This document shows positions 46,223 through 58,626 of a stretch of 64,000 nt of DNA, piece by piece. The stretch's first letter is position 1, and every line of letters starts with the position of its first letter. The translations under genes and the position numbers were made by a program. The stretch spans positions 17,289,273 to 17,353,272 of the forward strand of contig CP136069.1 of the NCBI GenBank assembly GCA_032622095.1. The letters are read 5' to 3'. The stretch comes from Siphonodentalium dalli. Lineage: Eukaryota > Mollusca > Scaphopoda > Gadilida > Siphonodentaliidae. Below the pieces are notes generated by a model. That model had not been told where the DNA came from, did not search any database, and saw nothing but the letters and a program-made list of their open reading frames with translations.

Positions 46223-48609
46223 AGCGCTCATTGCGTACCAAATGTGTCCCAAGTGACCAAAGCGCCGTATCTCCCAATAACATATACACACACCCACTAC
46301 CATTCATTTCTTATTTATATAGAGCTGGTCAAGTGGTCCTGCTAATGTGATATGATGCAGGTGGGTCCTGATGAATTGATAAGATGCTGTTAGGGCAAAC
46401 TGATGCTGTTAAAGTGATGTGAAACACACCGGTAGGGTGGTCGCATAGAAATGGAGAATAATCTTGCTCAAAGTAGTAATTATTAGAAATATTATATCCA
46501 AATTGACAACAGGCACCGTCATTCTTATATATTAATTAAACGCATTGACTCTCGATGGCGAAGAAGTTTTCGTTATCTTCTCGCAGATAGTTGCGTCCCG
46601 AATCTAGAAGTAAATATTTACAATTGCGCATAGTTCAGATGATGGTTTCTTTGGAGTGGTAAGGTCGATTTGTTTGAAATTTTCTGTGAAGTTACTAGAA
46701 TGCTATATTCCTCCAGTTGGCATATCGCCTGAATACTAATTTATTAGTTTCACACACCCAAATAAGTACATAATATGTCTTTAAGAAAATTACCGATTAT
46801 TTTTTTCTAATATATCAAGAACAAATCCATCATGTGTAAAAGTGTATCAAACATTCAAAAACATATATATTGTCCTATACACCATCATCGCAATTAAGCA
46901 TGACCCACCAGCTTCATAGCACATTAGCGGGCCCACTTGACCATCGGTTGCTATAATTATATCAGCAGAAAAAAAACATTCCAAATCAGTCAGTATAGCG
47001 AGAAATCATTACATCAGTATAATTGTATTGCTTCCTCGTGCAACCACATCAAGAATTGAATGGCCATGCTTCTATACCCCCAAAAATTATCTTTTTTTGC
47101 ACTCAATATCCACCAGCATTGCGAAAAGTCATTAAAGTAGTATTGCTACCTCATACAACCACATAAAGAATGGACATTTTCATGATTCAATGCATGTACC
47201 TAAACATGACATGTTTTGGAACTCAAACTTAATCAGCATAAAGAAAACTCATGATGCAGTATGCCTCTTTAGATAGCCCACCTGTACAACCCTATGTTAC
47301 ACTATAATATAAGAAATCTGTGAAGGAAAAGGCATCTGTAATACAGAGGTTCTGGCATGCCGCGACGTCCGCCCTGGCATGCTATACAGACTGTAATACA
47401 CCAAAACGCTAACATTAGGCCGGCTAATATGTCAAATATAGCGAATTATCGAAATATGAAATACAACGAAAAAGCGAAATAGGAAAATACAGCGAAATAG
47501 CGGAATAAAAAATGCATCGAAACGACGAAATAGTGCGAATTATAAAATAAGAAATTATTTTTATTAACTAAATAACGGAGATATTTGAAGTGTTTTAAAG
47601 AGCGTTACCCAAACCTCCCACAAGCCCACACACCCTATAGAAGAATTTGACTTATATTATGGTGGATAACCATAGAGAGAACGGAAATTGTCATGTTTCT
47701 ACATCTCAAAAAGGGGTCTCCTTTTTTCTAACTGCTTATACATGTATTTAGGATATTTTCGTTTTCCATAATATAATCACACACCCTTTACATTCACACA
47801 TTTAGCGTCCGTATGAATCAGATATACGGTTTACAGGGACGTTTCCGATGTGCATAAACCCATAACTGAACTCAACACTTCAGTTATGTTTATGAACATC
47901 TGAAACACCGACGTCACTTCAAGCCAAGCCTTGAAATAGCGTGTCTGTCATTTGCAGAATGAGGTCCCCAGAGGGTGAATTTGGTGATGCTAGCCCGCTA
48001 TGCGGGGTAGCATCACTAAATTCACCCTCTGTGGACCTCATTCTGCAAATGACAGGCACGCTATTTCAAGGCTTGCTTCAAGCAGATCGTGTATAAACGC
48101 GCTCACTGCGTGTTGTTATTGAGAAACTGCGTTGGAATTTGAACAATATGATACTTATATTTGTTTTGGTAGTATTGAAAAGTTGTTCCTTCGGGACTCA
48201 CACACTTTGTTTAATTACTCCGCCAGTCAAAATCCAATAAAACAAATCGATCTGCAAGTCACTTCTGAAATAACGTGATGCAACAGCCACGTGTAAATGG
48301 TCACATTGAAGCTTATCTGCACACGAATTTTATGTGGGCCTTTAATTTGTTAGGTGTGATTTCGTCATTCCGTACTAAAAGCCTGGTGCAGAGCTGGCCA
48401 ATTAATGCAGCAGCGTGGTAATTAGAGATAACGGGTTTGCAGCTCTGAAGTGGGTAGATATGATGCAATGCAACTGGGTACATATGAAAACTCAATCATG
48501 CTTTTATTTTACTATCAACGTGAGTAATATCCTCTGGAAGATTACGAGGATTTTAACTTGGCTGCTACTCATGTATGCTGTACAGCAAGGATGTTAGCGT
48601 TTTAATGTA

Positions 48610-48822
48610 CAGTACTGCTCTAAATAACCGAATCCTCAACCACAGCAGAATTATAGGTAATTTTTCAGGATTTAGTCGGAAATATGGATTGTTGCCATTC
48701 ATCGGAAAGCCCTCGGCGAGAGCTTTCAGATGAATTTCAACAAGCCATACTTCCGACTAAAGCCTGAAAAATTACCCATAATTCTGCTGTGGTTAAGAAG
48801 TCGATTATTTAGGGCATTACTA
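48610..48822. mobile_element. TA-flanked CAGTAATG palindromic MITE, filled site
   Basis: CAGTACTGCTCTAAATAACC to TCGATTATTTAGGGCATTAC-TA, two ~95 bp arms (GGATTTAGTCGGAAATATGG / mirror). Copy A at 36590-36612 has the related site without the element (TTGTACATTTGTAAATAAAT), so A records the state without the insertion, with a small local change. Confidence 0.88.
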
Positions 48823-49944
48823 TAAATATTGATGCCCAGACACGTGGTTGATGGGAGTTATGGAATTTGGGGCATTAAATTGGGGCGTTTCCCTGCCCAA
48901 TCCTGGACAGAATTCTCAGCATTTGGGAGATTTAAAGGAACTGAATGTCTTAAAAATGGGTTCATCGTAACAACTTGAATTTTATAAAAGTTTGTAAAAC
49001 AACTGTCAGTCATTAACAAGTACATGTAAAACTAGATATACTCTGTTCTTATTATCATTTATTAATCACTCCCCAATAATGAGGTTTCGCATGTAAAAAC
49101 AACTTTTATGTAAACATTATTGTTCCAATAAGATACCAAAGTTTATTCAAAAGTTGACGGTAAAAGGTTAAAGCATCGAAAAATATTTTGAAAATCAAAT
49201 TCAGTCTAAAATATTTGAACTTACGACATGTGACAGTTTCGTTTACATAACATGGTTTTCATACGCGAAATTTCGTTATTAGAGAACTATCAAAAACAAA
49301 TATAAGTTATAACTATTTCTCCTTGTTCTTCCCAGTGGCGATGCTTTCACAGACTTGTATATTTGTTGTACATTTAGCCACTGCGAATTGGTGTTTGATG
49401 ATGTTTCCAACAGTGAGTAAAGTTTAAGTGCCACTCAAAACAAATTCTAAAAGACTTGGTGGGAAAGGAGTTAGAAATGAAATCCATCGAAGTTAGGGAT
49501 ATCTGAACATATCCTACGAATGAACAGGAAACATTCTACAGTTAAAGTATCTGTTTGTCTGCCTGTCGTCTGCTCCTCATATTTCCTGAACCCCCCACCG
49601 ATATGAATAAAAGAGAATTCCAATATACTATCATAACTATTGGAATAATCCAATTGGTAAAGAAAAGGTATTACAGGCATGTTTCTATGTCTACTGCACC
49701 CGTCTCTAAATTCAGGCATGGCGTATTTTATTGACATTAAATGAAGCGACATCATTTAAGTGCGCGACCGGCGCGACTATCGATTGGATTGCGAGATGAT
49801 GCAACAGTGTTAGTAAACAGTGTGAAGCACATGTTTCCCGTATAGAGCGTTTACGTAATCGCTACCCGGAACCGGGAACGGATAAACACACTACGCGTAT
49901 GTCTGCAGCCTGTAATATTATGTTTAGTCATTGTCTTGAAATCA

Positions 49945-50480
49945 GGGTCTCTCTATGAGGTTGTCTCAATCCGCCCCCACATTGGTAAATCAGGGTCGTC
50001 TTTATGGTGGTGTCTCACCCCACCCCCACTTTGGTAAATCAGGGGCGCCTTTATGAGTTTGTCTCACCCCCGCCCCCACATTGGTAAATCAGGATCGTCT
50101 TTATGGTGGTGTCTCACCCCACCCCCACTTTGGTAAATCAGGGGCGCCTTTATGAGGTTGTCGCACCCTGACCCCACTTTGGTAAATCAGGGGCGTCTTT
50201 ATGAGGTTGTCTCACCCCGCCCCACTGTGGTAATCAGGGGCGTCTCTATGAGGTTGTCTCATCCCCGCCCCCCACTTTGGTAAATCAGGGGCGTCTTTAT
50301 GAGGTTGTCTCACCCTGACCCCACTTTGGTAAATCAGGGGCGTCTTTATGACGTTGTCTCACCCCGCCCCCACTTTGGTAATCAGGGGCGTTTATATGAG
50401 GTTGTCTCACCCCGCCCCACTTTGGTAAATCAGGGGCGTCTTTATGAAGGTGTCTCACCCTGCCCCAACTTTGGTATAAA
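49945..50480. repeat. Minisatellite, copy B array
   Basis: About ten units of ~50-55 bp with GGCGTCTTTATGAGGTTGTC and CCCCGCCCCCACTTTGGTAA. The open frames on both strands (50297-50521) are repeat translations. Confidence 0.9.
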
Positions 50481-51282
50481 CAAAAATCTACAGTTGGAAA
50501 CCTAAATAAAACTGTTCGCATATTTCATTTTCCTAATTGGTGTAACATTTGTTGTTTTATATCACCATCGCATAATTTACTACTTTCTATCAATGCATGT
50601 TTGGACTAAATAGGGCATATTAGTTGGGAAATTTTCCAATCTTATAGGGCGATGCCCACAGCTCTCAATCACAATATATTTCAATGTGTCTTTTTGGCCA
50701 TGCAAATTCATTTCTTTTGATGTATACTTCGATAGCATCAAACGAAGTGTACATAACTTTATATTCCGTACTATAAACTTTGCACGGTACACCGTAAAGA
50801 TCCAAATGCATAAAGGTATTTCAGAATTATGTGCAATCATATGGGAATTCTTCGTAAGTTGTTAAGTAGCTAATTTAATTTTCATCGCGATGGTCCATTC
50901 CCGATTCCGCGCTTTGGTAATCGCCGCACTAACCGGAAGTCACGTGAAAATTTCTCCAAAATCCATACCCGCGATCTTTGAACAATCACTGATGGATATA
51001 GACAAAAATATATGACGTCATTCACCTGCGCCCAAGGTTAAAAACCACGTGCGACTGCGGCGCGCTGGTGGTTGCTATAAGCAATATGATAGTATAAAGA
51101 TACACAATATAATAGTATAAAGATACACATTACGATATTGCATAAGTATGTGTATATACACACGGCTATGGTCAACATTTATATGAACTTAAGCAATATG
51201 TCTTAGCAAATATATATATCCCTGTATGCGTATATTGCATATACACAGCTCTGGGAGGGAATTGTTCATTAAACATATACAG

Positions 51283-51855
51283 TTAAACCAGGGGGGGGGG
51301 GTGAAAAAAAAAATTCCGGCACGTATGCCGGGGTGGGCAAAGCCACCAACAAGCAATTTTTTCCGCAACTAAAAAAAATATTTCCTGCTTGTTTTTTAGT
51401 GTTTTGGCAATGAGTTGGGCTTCAAACCCACTTTGAATGAGATAAATAATGTAATTCTAACTGTAAACTGACTGCAGGCAGTTATCGTGTTGTATTTTGT
51501 TGCAAATTTTGAAATCCAAGATGGCCGCTGGCAGCCATGTTTTTTTGGCCGAATGACTTGCAAAATGACTCATTCCTATTTACATGTCCATGTTAACATC
51601 CATGATAAATAGTATGCACATAAATTCATATACAGCTGTTTACAGTGAATTTCCCCCCGCAAATCTCTGTTTTAGTGTTAAAAGGGGGGGTGGGTGTAAA
51701 AAAATGGACGGAAAAAACTGCCGAAAACGGAAAAAAATTTGGCGGTGGGGGTGGGTGGGTACAAAAAATGATCGAAAGGGAAAAAATGCCATACGTGCCT
51801 GAAATTGTTTTCCGACCCCCCCCCCCCCTGGTTAAACCAGAAACTATCTCTGGTT
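51283..51855. mobile_element. Foldback bounded by TTAA and G/C runs, absent from copy A
   Basis: Left TTAAACCAGGGGGGG, right CCCCCCCTGGTTAA. ATTCCGGCACGTATG near the left end is mirrored by CATACGTGCCTGAAAT near the right. Copy A is continuous here (ATATACAGTTTAACGATAAC at 42995). The interior has diverged internal inverted segments (AAATGGACGGAAAAAACTG; GGCGGTGGGGGTGGGTGG). Confidence 0.8.
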
Positions 51856-53290
51856 AAACTTTAACGATAACAACAGCTCATTGTAACACGCATGTTATGT
51901 CAATTTGGCCTTGACTGGTGCTGATGCACTAAGCTGTAACACATAACAGACGAAAATATGACGGATTTGTTCCATTACTTTTTTTCTGCATGCGAGCAAG
52001 GCTGTCAACGTTCTACGGTCTACACCCGATGGTCTCGGCTGGTGGACAATTCGAAGCTATATATAAATAATTTGTTTTTGCTATAATGATTCACACAAGA
52101 AACCTCTATACATATATACACACGTACATTATGGTCGATAATACAAAGATAATTAATGCATAATCGCTACCAATCGGCAACACAACTACTTTCACATCAA
52201 AACTTAATTTCATTCAGCTGGGCCATTTACGTGTTACATATTATTCATCATACACGCACATTCACATTATACCTAACCTGATATAAGTCTTAAATAGGCC
52301 ATTTTCATGCTACTTTCTGAATTCGATGTCTGAAACCTTTGTCTAATTTCACTCGATAAGGTAATATGACGAAACACATTCTCAATTTCTTATACTCAAC
52401 TTTGATGTCCGGTAAATATTTTAATGGAAGTTTTATTTCGCTCGATCACACGCATGTGATATTGCTAATCAGGTTTTAAAATGACAACTGGCATTCGGGC
52501 ACCTCTATGTATGCCTTCCCATTTCTAAATTCTATATTAGATTATCACCGACCTCACTAACATTTGAAACTTGAAAATGTCAGAACCTGGCCACATGCGT
52601 GTGACATGGCGTAAACACTGTAAGGTTAATATTGTGATTAGTATAACATTTGCATGCATATTAAAATAACTTGTATATATTTGTCATTTGTATATATGCT
52701 CTCCTAAATTGAGGAGGTTAACAATAAACAATTAACGATAACAACAGCTCAATGTAACACGCATGCGGATCTAAATATGGCGTTGATTGGTGCTGACGCA
52801 CTAAGCTGTAACACATAACCGATGGAAAGATGGCGGATTTGTTCCCTTTCTTCGGAAGTTTTGGAGTTGACAATTTGAGTTTTGTCTCGTTGGTCCACTA
52901 CCGATTCCGCAATTTAACAATCTCCAGACAGATACAAATCGGAATGCAAGTGTCAATTTCACACAAAAAAAAGTACACGCCACCAGAATTTGGCTCATCG
53001 ATATATAAAATATAGAAACAATTATATTACGTCATAATTCACCTGCGCCTAAGGCATAAGAACCAACGCGCACTTGGCGCGCTTGTGGTTGCTATTATAA
53101 GTTATAAGCAATAGTATAAAGATACAGATACAATATTGGAAAATTATGTGTACACACGGCTATGGTCAACATTTATATGAACGTAAGCAGCATGTCTTAG
53201 CAAATATATATATATCCATGTGTGCGTAGATTGCATATACACAGCTCTGGGATGGAATTGTTCATTAAACGTATACAGTTTAACGATAAC

Positions 53291-55285
53291 AAAAGCTAAA
53301 TGTAACACCCATGATATCTAAATTTGACCATGACGGCCCAGTGCGGATGCACTAAGCTATAACACATAACAGAATGAATTATGGCGGATTTGTTCCATTA
53401 CTTTGTTTCACGCAAAGACGCATTTGAAGAAATATTGCATTCAGAGTTTATACCATCAAGCAATGTGTCATTGCATAAAGCAATTCACTTTTCTGTATAT
53501 CAACTGAACTGGAAGCATGCAATGTCTCAACATAACGGTTTTTTTTCTCGACAAAATCTCATCTGACAGTAAACAAGAAAACTACAGAGTGAACTGAGAA
53601 TGAGAGTAGGACTGCACGTATACTGTAACGCATATTTGACGAGTTGCCTCATTTATATGGAATCATGTGATTCTCTGAATATGTGACAACACAAGCCATA
53701 TTTTCATTTTAGGCCAAGAAAATTAAATATCTGGTTGGGTTTTCAAGCCAGAAAAAGTAGGGTCGGTAGGTAGGCTTGAAATTTTATGTTATTAATTTAT
53801 TTTGACATATTCTTATGGCTTTTCATGTGTTTATTTGATCTGCAAGATTGGGCTAAGATCCTCAAACTACTTTTAATTGTCTTTGTATATTACTGTAAAA
53901 TTACACATTACTTTTACTAAGAATTGAAACCATTCTAAGACATTGCACATGGTTTTTGTTTTTTTTTAGGAAAAAATAGATAAAACAAAATTCAATAGAT
54001 TTTCTTGACCGTGAAAAATGTTAAGGGTAGGAGGTCTGAAATAGGGTCAGTATGGAAACAACAACCACAACTATTTTTTTCCTTGGCATTATGAGAACAG
54101 AATTTATTTTTTTTAGGAAGTCCGAGTAATATTTCAGAAACTTCTCTTGAGCTGCCAATATGGACCATCTGTCAAGTCGACAGTTGTATGCATAACCATA
54201 CAAGAAAACCATAGTCAGAAATGGTAACGCGCTCAAGATCATATATTATATACCCATGATTGTAATTATAGAATACAAGAAAACCATAGTCAGAAATGGT
54301 AACGCGCTCAAGATCATATATTATATACCCATGATTGTCATTATAGAATATAAAATATATTGGTTTCGCGAATGACCAACTCAGAATGCCGTTAAAATAA
54401 CAATAACAACCAGCGCTTAATTAACGAACCGGCGGCCGACTCGGCCGTCTCCGATCACAACCATCAGTGGGCTGCAGAACGAAACATATCTATAAAAGTT
54501 GAAATATAAGACTTACAAATTATCTTTTAAATTTCTTTTATTGGTAATTGACATAGCTTGCCACAAACCAAAAATCAACATTATTGACATAATAATGTAA
54601 AGGACAATAAACGAAATTGAAATTCCCAACTACACCTTTTACCGGACTCGGCCTCCTGGTCGCGCAGTTCGACTTTTAAACCGGAAAAACCAATTATCTA
54701 TAAATAAAATGCCCACCGGACCACAGGTATAAAAAAAATTGGAGAACAGTATACACGCGGTGCGCGCTAATTAGTTGAAGTGGTTCATTGAAGATGGTCT
54801 ATCTCCTCCTGACAAGTTTCTTTTTATAGTTTCCTATGTATAAAATAATAGCTATGAGTCGAAGTAGCATGTCCGGCGGAAACGCTTCTATCAATTACTA
54901 TTGATTTTATATCGGTATTGTCTTATAAAATACGATATCAAGTGGGACAATTTTTCACTACTATTTTTAGAATTTTTAGATAGAGTTATCCCGCATGGTA
55001 TGAACGCCAGTAGTGAAATGTCCCAGATTGATTGAATGTATATTAAAGCCTACAAGAAAATTCTAAATAAAATCAATATTAATTGATAGATGCGAGTGGT
55101 TTTCGATTTATATTTGTTATTGCATACCCAAGAAATTATATAAGACTTTCTATAGGAAGAGATAGACCATCTTTGAGTACAAACCAATACACCAGTTCGG
55201 TGTGCAGCAACAGTTCAGTTATGAGCCCTGAATGAAACAATGACCTACTCCACCCCGTTCCATATACATATACATATGCTATAAA
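53291..55285. other. Spacer with one 75 bp direct duplication
   Basis: CAAGAAAACCATAGTCAGAA plus about 55 bp occurs at 54201 and 54276. The rest is AT-rich. An open frame at 54021-54242 spans one duplicate but has no family match. Around 54800-55160 GATGGTCTATCTC is mirrored by GAGATAGACCATC (54793, 55155), suggesting a foldback. Confidence 0.5.
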
Positions 55286-55612
55286 TCATCGAGTGCGCCA
55301 GCTCCTGATGAACTCATCAGTTGCACCGGTCGCTATCCGACACGAAGGTCCTTGAATACTGATTGAATATACCCCAATTATGACGGCGCGAACGATATCT
55401 AGATAATCCTTTAAAATATTCGGTTGGTACAGGTTGGTAAACAACAAATTATGAGTTCGCAGAGCTTTACGGCGAAGAAAGTATTTGAGTGCTCTCCCGA
55501 AGAGCGGCACGAGGACGGTGGATCGCTCCTCCGTAGATCAATCCAAGCTCCATGCAGAGTTCAGTCCCCTGATACGCAGGACCTACCGCTGCCAGCACCT
55601 GCACGTAATGTG
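55286..55612. other. Open, less AT-rich island, possible exon of unknown gene
   Basis: Open frames on both strands over the same bases: minus 55286-55550 (FGRALKYFLRRKALRTHNLL...) preceded by an acceptor-like TTCACATTACGTGCAG, and plus 55424-55684 (SFTAKKVFECSPEERHEDGG...). I cannot tell which, if either, is coding. No family recognised. Confidence 0.25.
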
Positions 55613-56164
55613 AAGAAATGTCCCATTTATTTATTTGAGATTTTGGTAGGTTACTATTCATTCTACATTATTCTGAGAAGCTGAACTGACCATATTCATT
55701 TGAAAATTGTCTCGATCAAGGCAGAATTAATTGTAACTGACAAAACATCAATACAAAATGTTATATTTAATTAAGAAAATACACATGCCGGCAGCGTTCA
55801 GACATAGCGTAGAAAGGGGATTGAACTCTGTTTTGCAGCTTGAGATCGATCCTGTAACGATATTCTTTTTTCTTTTTACTCTTTCTTCTGTCATGGCCGT
55901 GGCAGGGAGTCAAGGATGGGTGTTGTTCTTAGCAGTGGTTGATCTTTTTCGTTTAATCTTTTTTTCTTTTCTTCTTTGGTGGTGGTGATGTTGGTGACGT
56001 AGGTCATGCATATAATAGGTCACCAATTTTTATGTACGGATCTAGCACAGCTTCTATAAATATTTATTTCATTTCTTCCTCTGTTATTGTATATTCTTCT
56101 TTCGGTGCTGTTGTTGTTGTGGGTGAAGACTCCACAGTACTACATTATAGAGCTTATGAGTATC

Positions 56165-56362
56165 CAATATCCATCCATATGGATATTATAGTAAAAGTAA
56201 TCAAAAAGTAATCAAATTGTAATCATGATTACAGGTATATTTGAACGTAATTGATTACTATTACGATTACTTGTTAGCAAAAAATGTCATGATTACTGAT
56301 TACAGGCGATTACTTCAAATTTTGTAATCGATTACTTTGATTACGATTACCCCAACCCTGAC
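56165..56362. repeat. GTAATC/GATTAC-rich dispersed repeat
   Basis: Repeated GTAATCA / GATTACG phrases (TAATCGATTACTTTGATTAC at the right end, then CCCCAACCCTG). It stops one of the DTSDF open frames directly after PES. Confidence 0.75.
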
Positions 56363-56590
56363 TCCGGTTCGATGTATTCCGGAGTCTTCGGGAAGAAGTC
56401 CGATGTGTCCTCTTCATCGGTTTCCTCGTCAGACCGTTGTGGAGAGTATTTTTATGTGTAACCATATAATGTAAGTGGATATCGACCAGGTAGAAGCATT
56501 GCCAATGTAAGCGACCCTACACATAGCACATTAGAATGACAGAGATCCAGTCAGAGTAATGCACTCTATTGCAAAAAAACCTGATTTTTT

Positions 56591-56960
56591 ACCCTGTGCC
56601 AATGCATTCTCTTATATATGCGAGTCGACCATAGGTCGCCTCGCATATATAAGAGAATGCATTGGCCTAACAATTTAAAAAAAATATTCTTGTATTCTTT
56701 AACAATTTTATAATTTCACCCATACAGAGCCCCAGACAAACATGAGCAGACGACACTCTTATATATGCTTCTATATATGTGTGGGGCTCCCTGCAGGGTA
56801 ATGGATGTTTTTTTTATTTTATGTCCTAAATATTGTAAGAAACATTTATTTAAAAAAAATGATAAAAAATTGTTAGGCCAATGCATTCTCTTATATATGC
56901 GAGGCGACATATGGTCGACTCGCATATATAAGAGAATGCATTGGCACAGGGTAAAAAAAG
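56591..56960. mobile_element. Paired-hairpin MITE, copy G, variant core
   Basis: Hairpins at about 56597-56667 and 56876-56945 with outer ACCCTGTGCC / GGCACAGGGT. The core holds the ACCCATACAGAGCCCCAG / GTGGGGCTCCCTGCAGGGT stem with CATGAGCAGACGACACTC, as at 45585-46033. No TTAA or long outer arms remain. Confidence 0.8.
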
Positions 56961-57520
56961 TTTTTTTCAGGATAATATGCTGTAGATAGTTAATAACAAT
57001 ATATATGGACCAGGAATGCCTTTTGGAAGTCAACTAAGGAGAGAAGTAAAGAGGGTTGTAACATATTTGTCATAAGAATTTTCCACACACTATATGATGA
57101 TAGGTGCAATGTACGCGGCCTGTTGGGCAGAGTATATATACATTGATTGTCATGTATAGCATCGATATATTTCGGAGTCTTCGGGATGAAGTCGGACGTG
57201 TCCTCGTCTGCATGTTGATGAGATGGTGATGGAGATGGTGGATGAAATGGTAGTGGAGATGGTGGTGGATAAGGTGGTGTAGAGTCAATTATTGGACCGA
57301 CTGGGCAGAGGTCTCGGCTGTGTGGGACGTGTCGCCAGGTGGAGCATCAGTCGATTTCTTCTTTTTCCACGCAGCTAATCTCTCTTCTTTCTCGATGGTG
57401 TCATATTTTCCTTTTTTTTCTTCTGACGACGCTTCGGGCAGACTTAGATGTCTTCGGTCCCTTCCGGTAGAGACCCCTGATAAGGACTGCATGTGCAGGG
57501 CCGGACTGTAAGTTCAAAAT

Positions 57521-58387
57521 CAACTGGTATACGCCTTGGTGAGCATGGTGTGACCAGCTCATATATACAAGGCGCGAAATGCATGGTAGCCATGCATGGG
57601 AGCTCGTTGTGAGATCAGGGGCATATCTAATGGGAAACGTTGCCATGACTATAAGCAGTGATGAAATAAGTCAAGTACACATCACCGTATACAACAACTT
57701 TTATACGAGGCTGGCCTTCAGATGTGATTCGATATACATACTATATAGCATTTAATTTAAAGACCACATCCACGTGCGGGTCGTCACAGCTTGTGGCATT
57801 TTAATTGAATATTCCCCATTGTTAAGTACACTATACAAATCGATTAAATTCGACGGGATCGGTCAGTTTATGAATCGATTATCAACGTGTGACCATCTGC
57901 TGTCTGTATGTTGCCGAATTAGCATATTATATGGATGTACATTGGGTGGATGTACGGCGCCAGGTGGTCATAAAACCAGCCTAATTATAGGTTCATTCAT
58001 GGAAAGCGCGTATACGCCTCCGAATATATCATAAAATATACTGAATACAGGGACGTATATATATACGGAGCCATAAAAGTTAAAGGTGCAGAACTTCCAG
58101 AAAGGAACCGATTATATATGTCAGAGCAGAAACACATTCCTGATAAAATACATTTGTATACTAAACAGGGACCAAGGACCAATATCAGAGTTTATATAAT
58201 TTGCCCCAGTTTCCCTTGCTAATTTATGAGTCGTGCAAAGGCACAATTCACCCCCCCCCCGCCATTAGTCCCATCTCCAGTGGAAACAACGAGGAGTAGC
58301 TGCCGTAAAGCCCATGTTTAAATGCAGGCCAAAGTATACATTATAGGGTTTCATCAATTCGCTGTTCTCTATATATCCCCCTATCTA
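57521..58387. other. No recognised feature
   Basis: Short open frames on both strands, none with family resemblance. A C-run is at 58251-58260. Confidence 0.4.
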
Positions 58388-58600
58388 CAGTAATGCCCTA
58401 AATAATCGACTCCTTAACTACAGCAGAATTTTGGGTAATTTTTCAGGATTTAGTCGGAAATATGGCTTGTTGCCATTCGTCGGAAAGCTCTCACCGACAG
58501 CTTTCCGATGAATGGCAACAAGCCATATTTCCGACTAAATCCTGAAAAATTACCCATACTTCTGCTCTGGTTAAGGAGTCGATTATTTAGGGCATTACTG
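58388..58600. mobile_element. Full-length CAGTAATG palindromic MITE (reference copy)
   Basis: 213 bp, two ~100 bp arms almost perfectly complementary: CAGTAATGCCCTAAATAATC to GATTATTTAGGGCATTACTG, inner GGCTTGTTGCCATTC / GAATGGCAACAAGCC, centre CTCTCACCGACAG. TA precedes it; GA follows instead of TA. CAGT ends with TA targets point to the Tc1/mariner-pogo group; no transposase is in the window. Confidence 0.92.
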
Positions 58601-58626
58601 GATATGTAGGATACTTCGCCAACTTA

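Larger units (their letters stand above)
46938..52737. repeat. Segmental duplication, copy B
   Basis: Counterpart of 33552-43845. Contains its own minisatellite (49945-50480), a hAT-like MITE orthologous to 35907 (about 47933-48074), a Tc1-like MITE absent from A (48610-48822) and a TTAA-bounded foldback absent from A (51283-51855). From 52738 to about 53290 a third partial copy of the 42330-43130 region follows in tandem. Confidence 0.9.
55860..57520 (-). pseudogene. Coding-like segments of an unknown acidic/proline-rich protein, interrupted by repeats
   Basis: Reading the minus strand from right to left: 57492-57289 (LPEASSEEKKGKYDTIEKEE, then RLAAWKKKKSTDAPPGDTSH); 57290-57150 in another frame (IDSTPPYPPPSPLPFHPPSP, then HQHADEDTSDFIPKTPKYID); 56450-56360 (RSDEETDEEDTSDFFPKTPE then YIEPES); about 56135-56060 (STVESSPTTTTAPKEEYTIT); about 55990-55885 (TNITTTKEEKKKRLNEKDQP). 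Two of these share DTSDFxPKTPxYI and differ largely at third codon positions, which favours a coding past. A MITE (56591-56960) and a GTAATC repeat (56165-56360) break the series. The segments look like a cytoplasmic tail or disordered region; identity unknown. They could be separate small exons rather than a pseudogene. Confidence 0.4.

Noticed and set aside
46088-46345. Open frame with repeated YGAIYGYTALYMVIR
   Set aside because: It is the translation of a 20 bp tandem repeat, not a gene.
50297-50521. Open frames on both strands with regular repeats (NQGRLYEVVSP)
   Set aside because: Both arise from the ~50 bp minisatellite; phase and length follow the repeat.
55467-55661. TELCMELGLIYGGAI resembles the SLC7 AELG segment and has an acceptor-like site
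   Set aside because: The match is only a few residues, the expected K-S-G-G-x-Y motif is absent and the frame stops soon after, so it was not called as the missing upstream exon.
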